NCBI GenBank assembly: GCA_001972305.1
Contig: BDDD01006352.1
Span: forward strand, 27,338 to 91,337
Length of the DNA stretch: 64,000 bases
Source: Cephalotus follicularis
Lineage: Eukaryota; Streptophyta; Magnoliopsida; Oxalidales; Cephalotaceae
Reading direction: 5' to 3'
Each line of letters begins with the position of its first letter. Position 1 is the first letter of the stretch. The notes beneath the pieces were generated by a model. That model saw only the letters and a program-made list of their open reading frames with translations. It was not told the origin of the DNA and did not search any database. Shown piece after piece: positions 21,561-33,865 of this stretch. The position numbers and the translations under genes were made by a program.

Positions 21561-23411
21561 TAACAGGACCCTTTCCTGTTCCACAAGGGAGAGGAGCCCT
21601 GTCGGGGAAGACACACCTGCCAACAACCCTCGAAACCCCAAACTACCTGACCACGTTAACAAGGATATCTCCAGGGGTCTATTACACAAGGGCCCAACTA
21701 GGAAGTCAAGGCGGGGACGCGTAATGCAATGCGGGATAAAAAGAAAAGGGCAGAGGCCTTATAAGAATTACCTAGGAGCCTAAACTCCCCGTTTCACCTA
21801 AGCCCAAGGCACCCCGCCCGTGCTCCGCACGTGATCACTTAAACACCAAAGGTCGGTTTTACCCCGAGGAACCAAACATTGCATTCCTCACCTCAGCAAC
21901 AAAACACTCAAGCACTCAGGCTTCAACACGAACTATACATCCATGGAACCGAAGGACTCCAAAATGTCCGAGGACTCACAAAAGTTCAAGGACACACTAC
22001 AACAAGGTTCTGAGCACTCCGCACATCCGAGGACTGCCTACTAACCTAGTGGTCTTACTTCTATTTCTCTAGGACCAGGAACATGCTCTAACAACGACCA
22101 TCATGGTCTGGCTTCCGCCGAGGAAGCCTGCCGCGCATCACAGGTATATACCCAGGGTCAACCAACGCCCGCCCACCAACACAACACCGTCCTTATCTCA
22201 TCTCGGGAGCTCGACACTAAGGTCTACACAATCTAGAGCTTAAAAACATCATCAAAGATAAAAGATTTTTGAGGAAGATAAATCACCATCCATAAAAAGA
22301 ATATTACATTATCCACCAAGATATTCATACATAACTTGTTCATACGAGATACAAATAAAACCCCACAAAACATGTCTCCCATGCATTAAGGAAGAAACTA
22401 GCCACGCAGGCCAGGGGAGATGCATGCTACACGGTCTACCTTGCAAAAGGTCTTTAAAGTGGTCTGACGAAAGGAATAACTTCACCTGCTTTCTCAACTG
22501 CAAAACAACCTGGGAGGGGATTAGTCCAAACGACTAGTGAGGCGAAAAGAAACCATTCCTCAAGCACCCGACGAGCAATGGATGCTTAGCAATAGGCTAT
22601 GCCCAACTGGCCAACAAATAACCATAGCTCATCACCTGAGGATACTCCACAAGAATCAAATAGGCTACTTGGAGTGTAATATAGCAAAAGATATGTGAAA
22701 TCAATAATGCTAATGAACAAGAGCAAGAGAGACAAAATAAAACAAGTGTCCAAACCAACATCCTGAGGACCCAACAAAAACGATCTCAGACTCCAAGGAT
22801 CAAGTAGATCAGAGGAACACGGGTACCTATCACATTACCCAAACCACCACTGCCGAAACCATCTCGGCCATACCCATACATCTGCTGCCGTCGGATTTCA
22901 TAGCAATAATCTCACACAGTCCACCAAACTGGAGATGAAGATCATAAGCTTACAGGAAGTGCACCACCTGTCATATACCGATATACAGAGCCACATGTTT
23001 TGGTCTTCCATCAGACGTGCGGACGGATCAGTGTAGAACCTATCCCCTCGGAGATAGAGCAGATCGCGAACATCGACTGAGTGCCAGTGAATCACAGCTA
23101 AGGCACCACCCTCGTCGACAAATCACATATAAGTACATCAACAGAGAGGTCAGCGAATCACCACACAAGCCACCCATCGTCAGAGATCTCATAGTACAGC
23201 ATCCTACAAGGCCTGTTGGGAAGAGGAGCAAAAACTCACCTTCGTTAAAGAAAACTTCTGAAGAAGAAGAAGCATTGAGAACTCTCAATTCTCACAAGTA
23301 AACACTTCTTCTTGCACAACAAGTGGCACAACGACTTCTTCACTTGCTATGCTGACTTGACGTGAAAGTGTCCTTGAAAAGATAGGGCACTGAACTCTCT
23401 TTCACGAGCCT
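21561..23411 (-). repeat. TE-A 5' LTR, partial
   Basis: It lies directly next to the primer site. From 22283 onward it matches the 3' LTR at 5349-7288, and 21561-22282 is the part missing from the other copy. It stops at 23411 where TE-B' begins, so the first bases of the LTR (TGTAACGACCC side) are not seen. Confidence 0.75.
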
Positions 23412-24409
23412 TGTCACGCCCTGAACCGCGAGAGTGAAACCCCCACGATCCAACGCGTGAGATACCTTCCATTCAGTGATTCAATCATATAAATCATATA
23501 CCCCAAAAGTGCTATAATTTAAAACTTAAATCAATCAAATGAAACATAGGAAAATCCAATATCACATCAGCGAAAACATCAATTAATATATCAATTCAGT
23601 GTGGATACCCATTAAAATCATACTCTTAAGATTTCCCGAAAATCGAGAATGAAGTATTCGTTTATCAGACTATATCCCCCTGTAAAGAAAATCACATTTT
23701 ATATCCACACCCCCGAAGGAGGAATCAGCATTTTATACGTTCTAATATCTCAAATGATCTGCCTATATCCAATACATCAACACACATGTATAACTTATGC
23801 TCTGCCACAAACCGGCAGGTCAAATAATAATCAATAGCAAATCTTATATAGTATTTCTTCATTTACATTGACTTCATTTGTACAAGGGTAGGTCAGATGA
23901 GATAAATCCTTACTCTACGATTAACCTAGCTGGCCACTGCTGCGCGGTACCTAGATCCGAACTTTACTTATTACATTACCATGCAATGAGTCAGCAGCCT
24001 ATGGTTGTGCACAATATACATATGTAGTGAAATGTACAGAGTGAAACAGGTATATATGTATGTGTCATGAGGATGCATGATAAACATGAATGTCAATAAT
24101 ATTAACATAACTTATCAATGTTCAACAGTTCATAATTATAGTTATGTCATTCCATGCTCTTAGGCATTCTACTAGGAATCTAGAGGTTGACTACATATAT
24201 ATATTGTCCCATACCAGCATATGTATATAGTTAACAAATATTCATCTCAGTTCGATTTTAACAGTATACTCCAAGACATATATAAGGGCTGTCATCATCC
24301 TCATCTGTCATAGCAACAGAATACAGATGCCCCAACTCTTCTTAAATTCAATACAGGCTCTTGCGGCCTTCACTGCATCATTTCAATAGGCCACCAATGT
24401 TCCAAGTCA

Positions 24410-25260
24410 TCTCAGAACATAGAGGCTCTTCTTATCCTTCTCTACTCAAGAGGGTATGAGAAGATCGAGGACTTTAAACCTTCTATTTATTCTTAAGGAC
24501 ATTAAACCTTTGCTCTATTGAGGACCTTAAACCTCTAAGGCATGAGCAAGTGGAGGACATTTAACCTTCTATATTCTATTGAGGACATTTACCCTCTTAA
24601 GGCACGAGCAGGCAGAGGACATTTAACCATCTATGCTCTACTATACCTCCTAAGGACTTTTAACCTTCTATAGTCTATTGAGGACATTTAACCTCTTAAG
24701 GCATGAGCAGGTAGATGACATTTAACCATCTATGCTCTACTCAGCAGGTATAAGTAGGCACTGGACATTAAACCATCTACGCTCTACTATACCTCCTAAA
24801 ATAAGAGCAGGCAGAGGACTTTCAACCTTCTATGCACTACCCTATCAGTATGAGTAGGCAGAGGGTTTTCAACGTTCTATGCTCTACTATATCGTCCTAA
24901 AATAAGAGTAGCATAGGACATTGAACCTTCTTGCAGGCAGAGGACTTTTAACCATCTACATCACTATTGTCAGTATGAGTAGGGAGAGGACATTTAACCT
25001 TCTTGCTCTACTATACCCTCCTAAGGCATGAGCAGGCAGAGGACATTTAAACATCTATGCTCCACTCAGCTGGTATAAGTAGGCAGTGGACATTAAACCA
25101 TCTATGCTCCACCATACCTCCTAAGGACCTTTAACCTTCTATGATAATCTATGACATTTAACCTTCTATATACTATTGAGGACATTTAACCTTCTATATA
25201 TAATCCAGGTCGTTTAACCTTGTATTATATTCCAGGTCGTTTAACCTAGCCTTAAAGGCT
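24410..25260. repeat. Degenerate GAGGACATTTAACCTTCTA tandem array
   Basis: More than fifteen copies of a core GAGGACNTTNAACCTTCTATGC, alternating with CTACTATACCTCCTAAGG and AAGAGCAGGCA blocks, form an irregular higher-order array with units of about 60-130 bp. It is absent from the better-preserved TE-B LTRs. No reading frame persists through it. Confidence 0.85.
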
Positions 25261-25429
25261 TCCAAATTTGGTATAGACTATGAGCTTGAAGCTCTGACCT
25301 TCAGCACGAGGTATACCTCTAGTGCGAGGTGTGTTCGGGAGCCTTAAGGACAGGTCTGCTTGGCCATTGATAGCATTGGTCAGCTCGACAGCCTTAAGGA
25401 CTGGTCTGCTCGGCCGTTGATAGTATTGA

Positions 25430-26050
25430 ACCTAAATGTTTATGCGTGGACATGTGTGCGTCAATGGTTCGTGTCAACGTGGGGTGCTACTTAGCGCACC
25501 AAGGCAAGGAAACACTTACGCGTTGACATATTCTAAACTCACATCAACACATTGCAGTGATTAGTGCATAAATGCAAGGAAACACATTGCGCATCAATAG
25601 CTTACCGTCAAGGCATCGACAGAATATTGTCAAGGCATCGACAGCTCATTCTAGCCAGGGTATGGACATCTAGGCTTAGCCAGAGCGTCAACAGCTAAGC
25701 TTAGGCATTGACAGGATACTCTTAAAGCGTGGACTGAGCCTTAGGCATCGACAGAGCACTCTCAAAGTGTCCCCTGCATTTTCAAGGCTTTGACTGCCAC
25801 CACAGAGCATCGGTTGGTAGAAGAGAACGTGACTGTCAACACAAGGTGTTGATAGCTTGTGTGGGGCGTCAATAGACCAACGCAAAGCGTTGACTGTGAT
25901 CATTGCTCCCCTCAAAACGTCAATTGCACGGTCAAGCAACAATGACGGTAATGCTTACCATGCCATTAAGCATCAACAGCCCGTTTTAGGCGTCAACAGA
26001 TGGCTCTCAAGGCGTCAACGCATTAACAAAAGCATCGACGGCTTGGCCAT
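25430..26050. repeat. GCRTCGACAG-type motif cluster in TE-B'
   Basis: About twenty degenerate copies of GCGTCAAC, GCATCGACAG and related forms are spaced 20-40 bp. The position is comparable with the GTCGACGC cluster of the TE-B LTR. Confidence 0.65.
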
Positions 26051-26240
26051 GGCAGGGGGATTCGTTGAACGGCTCAAAGCCAAACAAAATCCATTTCAAA
26101 GCATGTGTAATCGTATATTGTACCTAGAATTTCGATGGCTGAGTTACGGATTTGGTGGTCTTGCGGCAGATAGGAATTCCTGCTGTAATCGACGAACTAT
26201 CAGCTGTTCACGTAAAAAGAATGGTTTAAAATTTATAGCC

Positions 26241-26828
26241 GCAAGTGCACGGATCATGCAATAATGGGTTGAACATAGGGAAATGTTAAACTAGTTATAA
26301 TTTATCCAACCTAGGTGAAGTATTCAAAATTCAGGCAAAACCATTAAATCTACTTCTAAATATTCAAAAAAAAATTAAACAATTGAAAACAGAGACTTAA
26401 GGCTGCGAGAATTAAGAACACTGAATTGGAAACACCAAGAAATAAAGTATGCAATTTTAAGACTAATCAAAGCAATGAATAAAAGTGACGAGAATATATA
26501 ATTAAAAAGTGGTTTTAGGGTGTACAAACTCACCATATATTGTATTGACCAATTCCATGTAATTGAACGATCATACCTTGATAACCAACGACATCTAGGT
26601 CTATACGGAGTGCGACAATGATGACAAGATGTATGAGTAGTCATGCTAGGTCTATACGAAGTACGACATCGGCTGCAAGATGTATGAGTAGACATGCTAG
26701 GTCTATACGAAGCGTGTTCATTGTGACAAACCGTATGAGTAGACTCCGTTGATTGAATTCAACACCATTTATTCACCAACTTTCAACTTCACCGACAAGA
26801 TGTTTGTGGATTTTAATCAGACAGACAA
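26241..26828 (-). mobile_element. TE-F: old LTR fragment, left part (possibly Tat/Athila gypsy)
   Basis: It contains the phrase CCGCAAGTGCACGGATCATG, reminiscent of Tat/Athila-type LTR regions, then AT-rich sequence and a 52-bp tandem repeat. It ends at the TE-B insertion and resumes at 37728. The family call is from memory of similar phrases and is tentative. Confidence 0.4.
26594..26748. repeat. 52-bp tandem repeat, three copies
   Basis: Three diverged copies of a unit beginning CTAGGTCTATACGRAGTRCG and containing ATGTATGAGTAG, with a spacing of 51-52 bp. Confidence 0.85.
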
Positions 26829-29800
26829 TGTAGTACCCGAATATATATACATATATATAATATTATATATACAGATATATAAAATAAAAATAAATAAATA
26901 AATAACGGGGGCCAACAGGCGCATAACACAAGTGTGTTATGCGTCGGGCGCATTTAAATTTCGCCAAAGAGAGAGGACACGAGAGAGACATAGGAGAGAG
27001 GGAACCAGAGAGCAGGAGAGAGAGAGACACCGGTGAGATGATGACGTCGGTGAGGGAACGACGCAGGTCCTCCACTGTCAACGGTAAGCTCCTTCCTTCT
27101 CCTCTCTTTTCTTTTCTTTACTCTATCACCCTAAACCTTGCCACTGTTGTGCGTTTCGCTGCCGGAAACTGTCATGGGTGGAGCGGTTTTTGGTCGTGAC
27201 AACTAGCTCTTCCCATTTTGGTGGCAGTTGAGGTGTTTTTTAGCCGAAATTGGTCGAAATATGAAGGCTGAGTCAACCCAGTGAGTTTGCTCACTACCTG
27301 CTGTGACCACCGTTTCCTTGGCTAGTCTCGACAAGTCTTGGCTATTGTGGAGGTTCGTTTGTGAGGTGGTCGGAATTATGGATGACTTGCGAGTTGACTC
27401 AGTGAGTCAAACTCACTGTCGGCTGTGACTGTGTGATTCACGGTGTGTCACGGCTACCAGTGCATAGATTGGCAAATTTGGAGCCTGTTTATGGCATGGT
27501 CGGAGTTTCGATGTGTTGGCAGGGATATGGCCGGAACTCCAATGACAACAATGTGTATTTGCTACATGTCTGTAAGTCATAACGGAATGTGTGATGGTTA
27601 TTGCAGTGATACAAGGAGAGAAAGAGAACTTTGTTTACACATGATAGAGTTGTGCTCATAAAGACGAGTGAAGCTTAGAGGAGGTAGCAGTTCGTGGATT
27701 CTGCTGCAAGCCCTCCCAACTCGCAAACTCAATTGGTAACAGGTAGGTATACATATGTTCTGATAGTACGTGCTCCATATGAATATAGACTTGATCCCAT
27801 TTGTATACGCCGGTATGGGAAGGTAGTATACGAATGGTAGATCTCTAAAGTACGGTTACACTATTTTACTTGCATTCATGCATTTGCACGTATTGTATGG
27901 ATTAATATGCTGTGTATTGATGATTGTATGGTTATGATTATGCATGTTTGCTGATTACATGCCTTACGATACTGTATACGGGTATAATGGACTAAATGGA
28001 GAATTGAGAAGAGTGTATCTTCTACTCTGTCTCAATTCAAGGGTTATGGAAATGGATCTTATAGTTTTAATACTGGTTTTGAGTTTCAACCTATGTTTGG
28101 AGATTTTATCTTCTTTTGAACCGAAGTGTAAATTCGTTTATAAATGGTCTCTTTTACATGGACTTCAAATGGGTTGGATCTGGTTTTCTAACAGTTTGAC
28201 GAACCGCTTATATGGCCAAACCGTTGGCGCCAAGTATAGAGGAGTCGATGCTTTGGAATGAGTAGTCGATGCTTTATTTTCTACAATGGTGTATCCGTCG
28301 ACGCTTAAGGCAAATTGCCTTAGTCGTCGATGCCTAGTCCAAAGAGTAGACGCTTAAGGTATAACACCTTAACCGTCGGCTCCTAGCACATATGTGTCAA
28401 CTCTTAGTGCTCTGTTCAGCCCGCACACACTGTTTTACACGGTTTTCAATCCAAAATGGTTTTATCTACAAAAGGATTCCATAGGAAGCTTCCTTAATGC
28501 TTTGTAGCCTATGGAAATCCTCTTTTAATACTTTTAATCTCCAAACCGGTTTTCAAATAGATATCAAAAAGGTTTTTGAATAGATATCGAATTGGTTCTC
28601 AAATGGATATTGAAATGGTTCTCAAATGGATATCGAAATAGTTTTCAATAGTTTTCAAAATGGTTTCCAATGGATGGTTAGGATGGCTCGATTGGGATGT
28701 CTGGACATGGAAATCCTAGTTGGACTTCCTCTCCATTGTTTTTCAACTCCGATAGGGACCAATGAATGGAAAATGGTTTATGGCTATGGAAATGGTTTTT
28801 GGAAATGGCAAATGGTTTATGGAAAATGGTTATGGTTATGGAAATGGTTATAAATGGTTTTGATGGATGTGGATCCTATGTGATCCTTTATGGTAGGTCC
28901 CTATCTTTTAAATGGAGTACGGTTACAGGTACGGCTATGGTTATGGATATTATTGTTTGAGACCTATGAGATAACCCATTCATAATCTTTGTTTCTGTCG
29001 CGAGGATTACGGGTGTTAAATCACATCATCACTGGAGGGTATGGTGCCTATGGGTTATGACAATTTTTACGGCATAACATTATTCTATGGGTTATGTCCG
29101 TTTTTACGGCTTAACAATTATACTTATGGGTTATTTCCGTTTTTACGGCTTAATATTATTCTATGGGCTATGCCTGTTTTTACGGCTCAGCAATGATGTG
29201 ATCAGCGTTATCTCTCCCCCACTCGGCTACGACCCAAAAAGGGTAGGTAGTCGGTGGGAGTACTATCTCCGGCCAGAGAGGTAGAGAAGTACTTGACCTT
29301 ATGGATTGTTTGACACATGGTATGTTTATGGATTGTTATGGATTGTCTGTAGGCCTGTGGCCTTTGGTGCGATTAGCACTAGCTAAGTATACCCCCGCTT
29401 ATGACGGTTGGTATATTGAAGCTGTTCGCAATTGTCATTCATATACATAACATTACATGTCATATGGATATATTGTTCATTACATGGCATATTATTTGAT
29501 GGGTATATTGGTTACATGCAAAGCATACTGCTACCCTGTTGCATGCACGACATATCGTTACATTGTTGCATCGCATGGCATATAGTATAGCCTTCCACCA
29601 TACCGATACGGTACGATTAAGGAACATAGATGGAATGGTTATGGAATGTACGACTATGGATCGTGCGGTGATGGACCGAATGGTCATGGATCGAAGGTTT
29701 ATGGATAGTATGGTTACGGATCGAAGGGTTATGGATCGTAAGGTTACGGATCGAAGGGATATGGATTTGCAAGATTGTGGTTAAGGGTTTGTATAGTTAC

Positions 29801-30669
29801 GGAATTGATATTGTATGGTTATTGTTATGGTAGGGAATGCTAATGGAATTGTGTTGGAGTCGTATGGGTATGGTTAGTGAATGGTGCAAACGGAAATGGC
29901 ATGGTTCTAAGTGCTAGTTCTCGTAGCATGGTTTATATCGATTATCATGCGTACATCTCTCATATGTCATACTTATCTGATGCACTCCTATATGTACCTT
30001 GCATATGTGTATCCTACACAACTTTCTGGTTGCTGACCCATTGCATTGTATTGTAATGTAATGGGTCAGGTTCAGGTCCAAGTATCGCGCAGCAGTGATC
30101 CACCGGGATAAATCGCAGGGTAAGGATCTACATCTCCTCTAACCTACTCTGTGTAAATATGGTAATTGTAAATGTGCAAATATTGAATATGGATGTATAA
30201 GACTTGTTATGTATAAGGGACAAATCCAAGATGTATAAAAGATGTTTTATTTCTGTATTTGACCTGTCGACTTGTGGCAGTGCTAGATTTATATGTGTGT
30301 TGATGTAAAGCATATGGATGGGTCCTACTATTGTGATTATTGATGAGATGAGTTGTGGTTGTTGAGGGCTGAGCCCATATATATATATAAACTGTTGATT
30401 CCTCCTTCGGGAGTGTGGAAATATAAACTATGTTTTCTTTACAGGGGGATATAGTTTGATAAATGAATACCTTATGCCAAAATTTCGGGAGATTTTAAGA
30501 GTTAGAATATGTTCAATATGATTCTTCCGCTTGTATGACTTCGATTTAAAGCTTTATATATATATATATCACTTTGGAGGTTGACATATGATATGAATGG
30601 ATGGTTTGAACGGAAAATATCTGACGCGTCGAGTCATGGGGGTTTACCCTTGCGGTTCGGGGTGTGACA
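26829..30669 (+). repeat. TE-B 5' LTR
   Basis: It starts TGTAGTACCCG and ends GGGGTGTGACA. In order: a TA-rich start, a GAGA-rich tract (about 26965-27030), a GC-richer block ending near ACGGTAAGCTCC, a GTCGACGC-type cluster (about 28230-28400), ATGG-rich simple sequence (about 28550-28960), a repeated GGTTATGTCCGTTTTTACGGC block (about 29045-29190), GGATCGAAGGGTTAT repeats (about 29640-29770) and the hairpin module (about 30350-30510). Confidence 0.9.
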
Positions 30670-30690
30670 GCTTGGTATCAGAGATGGTCC
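30670..30690 (+). other. TE-B primer-binding site (initiator tRNA-Met type)
   Basis: GCTTGGTATCAGAGATGG follows directly after the LTR end TGACA. TGGTATCAGAG is the standard complement of the initiator tRNA-Met 3' end. Confidence 0.9.
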
Positions 30691-31206
30691 TATGCTGGAT
30701 ACGCCAGGTTAGGGTCCTCGGCTAGTGGAATTGAGATTGATGGATTGAGTTAAAGTGCTATATTTGGAGTTACTTGGAGTAGCGGAATGATAAGTGTTAT
30801 ATGAAGTATCTTGGAATTATGGTTATGAAAGTTGATAGTTGAATGTTGTCTCTTACACAAGGTAGAAATATGGAAGGTCGATGTGGAAGAACCGCAAGAG
30901 GAGATAGAGTCGGGCCGACGACCGAAAGGACCCGAGTTAATGGAATTGTGGAAAAAAAAAAAGAAAGTGTGGCCAAGAGGCATAACATGTTACTTCGACT
31001 CAAGAAGAGCCTAGTGATTATTTAAGAGAGATGCATGGCATGATGACCAAATGGATGGAATGATGCAGTGACAAGTGGCTGCAAGTTGATGGTAGGCAAT
31101 GTGAGGCTAAGTTATTGAGGATGGCACTTCCTATGGAAGGTAAAGAAGATGGATGACATTGTAACCTCACATGTTTTAACCTAGGGAATCTCAGGACGGG
31201 ATTTCT
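30691..31206 (+). mobile_element. TE-B short interior with a gag-start relic
   Basis: About 0.5 kb with no enzyme domains. Near 30870 an ATG opens a short Arg/Gly-rich stretch (M-E-G-R-C-G-R-T-A-R-G), reminiscent of the start of gag in related elements, followed soon by non-coding sequence. It probably retains leader and packaging information only. Confidence 0.55.
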
Positions 31207-31221
31207 CTAAGGAGGGGAGGA
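31207..31221 (+). other. TE-B polypurine tract
   Basis: AAGGAGGGGAGGA directly precedes the right LTR start TGTAATGCCCGG. Confidence 0.8.
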
Positions 31222-33865
31222 TGTAATGCCCGGATATATATACATATATATAATATTATATGTATACGTAAATATATATAAAAGGGGGCCAATAGGCACA
31301 TAACACAAGTGTGTTATGCGCTGGGCGCTTTTAACTTGCGCCAAAGAGAGAAGACACGAGAGAGACACGGGAGAGAGGGAACCAGAGAGCAGTAGATAGA
31401 GAGAGAGACGTCGGAGAGATGATGACGTCGACGAGGGAACGACGCAGGTCCTCCACTGCCAACGGTAAGCTTCTTCCTTCTCCTCTCTTTTCTTTTCTTT
31501 CCTCTATCGGCCAACGACTTGCCACTGTCGTGCATTCCGCTGCCAGAAACTGTCACGGGTAGAGCGGGTTTTGGTCGTGATGACTAGCTCTTCCCCTTTT
31601 TGTGGCTGTTGAGGCATTGTTCGACTGAAATCGGTCAAAATGTGAAGGCTGAGTCAACCCAGCGAGTTTAACTCACTTCCTGCTGTGACCGCCGATTCCT
31701 TGGTGAGTCTCGGCAGGAGATGTGTAGAACGGGTCTTGTGGAGGTTTGTTTCTGAGGTGGCCGGAATTATGGATGACTGGCGAGTTGACTGAGTGAGTCA
31801 AACTCACTCTCGACTGTGACTGTGCGATTCATGGCGAGTCACGACTACCAGTGCATAGATTGGCCAATTTAGAGCCTATTTATGGCGTGGTCGGAGTTTC
31901 AATGTGTTGGCTGGGAGATGGCCGGAACTCCAGTGACGAAAATGTGTATTTGCTACATGTGTGTAAGTCGTTACGGAATGTGTGATGGTTATTGCAGTGA
32001 TACAAGGAGAGAAAGAGAACTCTGTTGACACATGATGGAGCTGTGCTCGTAACGATGAGTGAAGCTTAGAGGAGGTAGCAATTCGTGGATTCTGCTGCAA
32101 GCCCTCCCAACTCACAAGCTATATTGGTAACAGGTAGGTATACATATGTTCCAATGGTACGTGCTCCAAATGAATATAGACTTGATCCCATTCGTATACG
32201 CTATTATGGGACGGTTGTATACGAATGGTAGATCTCTAGAGTATGGTTACACTATTTTACTTGCATTCATGCTTTTGAACGTATTGTATGGACTGATATG
32301 TTGTGCATTGATGATTGTATTGTTATGATTATGCATGATTGTTGATTACATGACTTATTATACTGTATACGGGTATAATGGACTGAATGGAGTATTGAGA
32401 AGAGTGCATCTTCTACTCTATCTCAATTCGAGGGTTATGGAAATGGATCTTATAGTTTTAAAACTGGTTTTGAGTTTCAACCTATGTTTGGAGATTTTAT
32501 CTTCTTTTGAACCGAAGTGTCAACTGGTTTATAAATGGTTTCTTTTACATGGACTTGAAATTGTTTTGATCTGGTTTTCTAACTGTTTGATGAACCGCTT
32601 ATATGGCCAAATCGTTGACGCCTAGTATAGAGGAGTCGACGCTTTGGAATGAGTAGTCGACGCTTTATGTTTTACAATGGTGTATGCGTTGACGCTTAAG
32701 GCAAATTGCCTTAACCGTCGATGCCTAGTGCAAAGAGTAGACGCTTAAGGTATAACACCTTAACTGTCGACTCCTAGCATATATGCGTCGACGCTTAGTG
32801 CACTGTTTAGCCCAAACACACTGTTTTACATGGTTTTCAATCCAAAATGGTTTTATCTACAAAAGGATTTCATAAGAAGCTTCCCTAAGGCTTTGTAGCC
32901 TATGGAAATCCTCTTTTAATACTTTTAATCTCCAAACCGGTTTTCAAATAGATATCGAAAAGGTTTTCGAATAGATATTGAACTGGTTCTCGAATGGATA
33001 TTGAAATGGTTCTCAAATGGATATCGAAATAGTTTTCGATGGTTTTCGAAATGGTTTCCAATGGATGGTTAGGATGGCTCGATTGGGATGTTTGGACACG
33101 GATATCCTAGTTCGACTTCTTCTCCATTGTTTTTAAACTCCGATAGGGACCAATGAATGGAAAACGGTTTATGGCTATGGAAATGGTTTATGGAAATGGC
33201 AAATGGTTTATGGAAAATGGTTATGGTTATGGAAAAGGTTATAAAGGGTTTTGACGGATGTGGATCCTATGTGATCCTTTATGGTAGGTCCCTATCTTTT
33301 AAATGGAAGATGGTTATGGGTACGGTTATGGTTATGGATATTATTGTTTGAGACCTATGAAATAACCCATTCATAATCTTCGTTTCTGTCGCGAGGATTA
33401 CGGGTGTCAGATCACATCATCACTAGAGGGTATGGCGACTATGGGTTATGACCGTTTTTACGGCATAACATTATTCTATGGGTTATGTTCGTTCTTACAG
33501 CTTAAAAATTATACTTATGGGTTATGTCCATTTTTACGACTTAACATTATTCTATGGGCTATGACCGTTTTTACGGCTTAGCAATGATGTGACCAGCGTT
33601 ATCACTTCCCCACTCTGGTACAACCCCAAAAGGGTAGGTAGTCGATGGGAGTACTATCTCGGGCCGGAGAGGTAGAGAAGTACTTGACCTTATGGATTGT
33701 TTGACGCATGGTATGGTTATGGATTGTTATGGATTATCTGTAGGCCTATGGCCTTTGATGTGATTAGGACTAGCTAAGTATACCCCCTCTTAGGGACGGT
33801 TGGTATATTGATGCTGTCCGCAATTATCATTCATATACATGACATTAAATGGCATATAGGTATAT

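Larger units (their letters stand above)
5349..23411 (-). mobile_element. TE-A: Ty3/gypsy chromovirus (probably Tekay/Del), nested and broken
   Basis: A minus-strand gypsy element with a 3' LTR at 5349-7422, the coding body at about 7440-21362, a primer site at 21541-21560 and a 5' LTR at 21561-23411. Gene order is gag, protease, RT, RNase H, integrase, chromodomain-like tail, as in chromoviruses. Three solo LTRs (TE-C2, TE-D, TE-E) sit inside its coding region and the CACTA sits in its 3' LTR. Without them the element is about 8.9 kb in this window. It is a broken fossil with many breaks besides the insertions. It is the oldest host layer here, since everything else at this end inserted into it. 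Outer ends and flanking duplications are not available. Confidence 0.85.
23412..26240 (-). mobile_element. TE-B': diverged TE-B-family LTR, partial
   Basis: It begins TGTCACGCCCTGAACCGCG, the reverse of the TE-B LTR end. The first 600 bases follow the TE-B LTR in reverse, including the hairpin module (near 23640-23740) and the block with AGTCAGCAGCC (near 23990). After about 24060 it departs from TE-B and holds a tandem array and a motif cluster. The opposite LTR end is not found, so it is truncated. It is old, judging from its divergence. Confidence 0.65.

Noticed and set aside
24410-25260. CRISPR-like spaced repeats
   Set aside because: The repeats are degenerate with irregular spacing and no unique spacers of fixed length, and the DNA is a plant nuclear genome. 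It is a minisatellite.
27443-32625. Short open frames repeated in the two TE-B LTRs (for example 27944-28261 and 32335-32625)
   Set aside because: Both lie in non-coding LTR sequence, differ in frame integrity between copies and match no known family.
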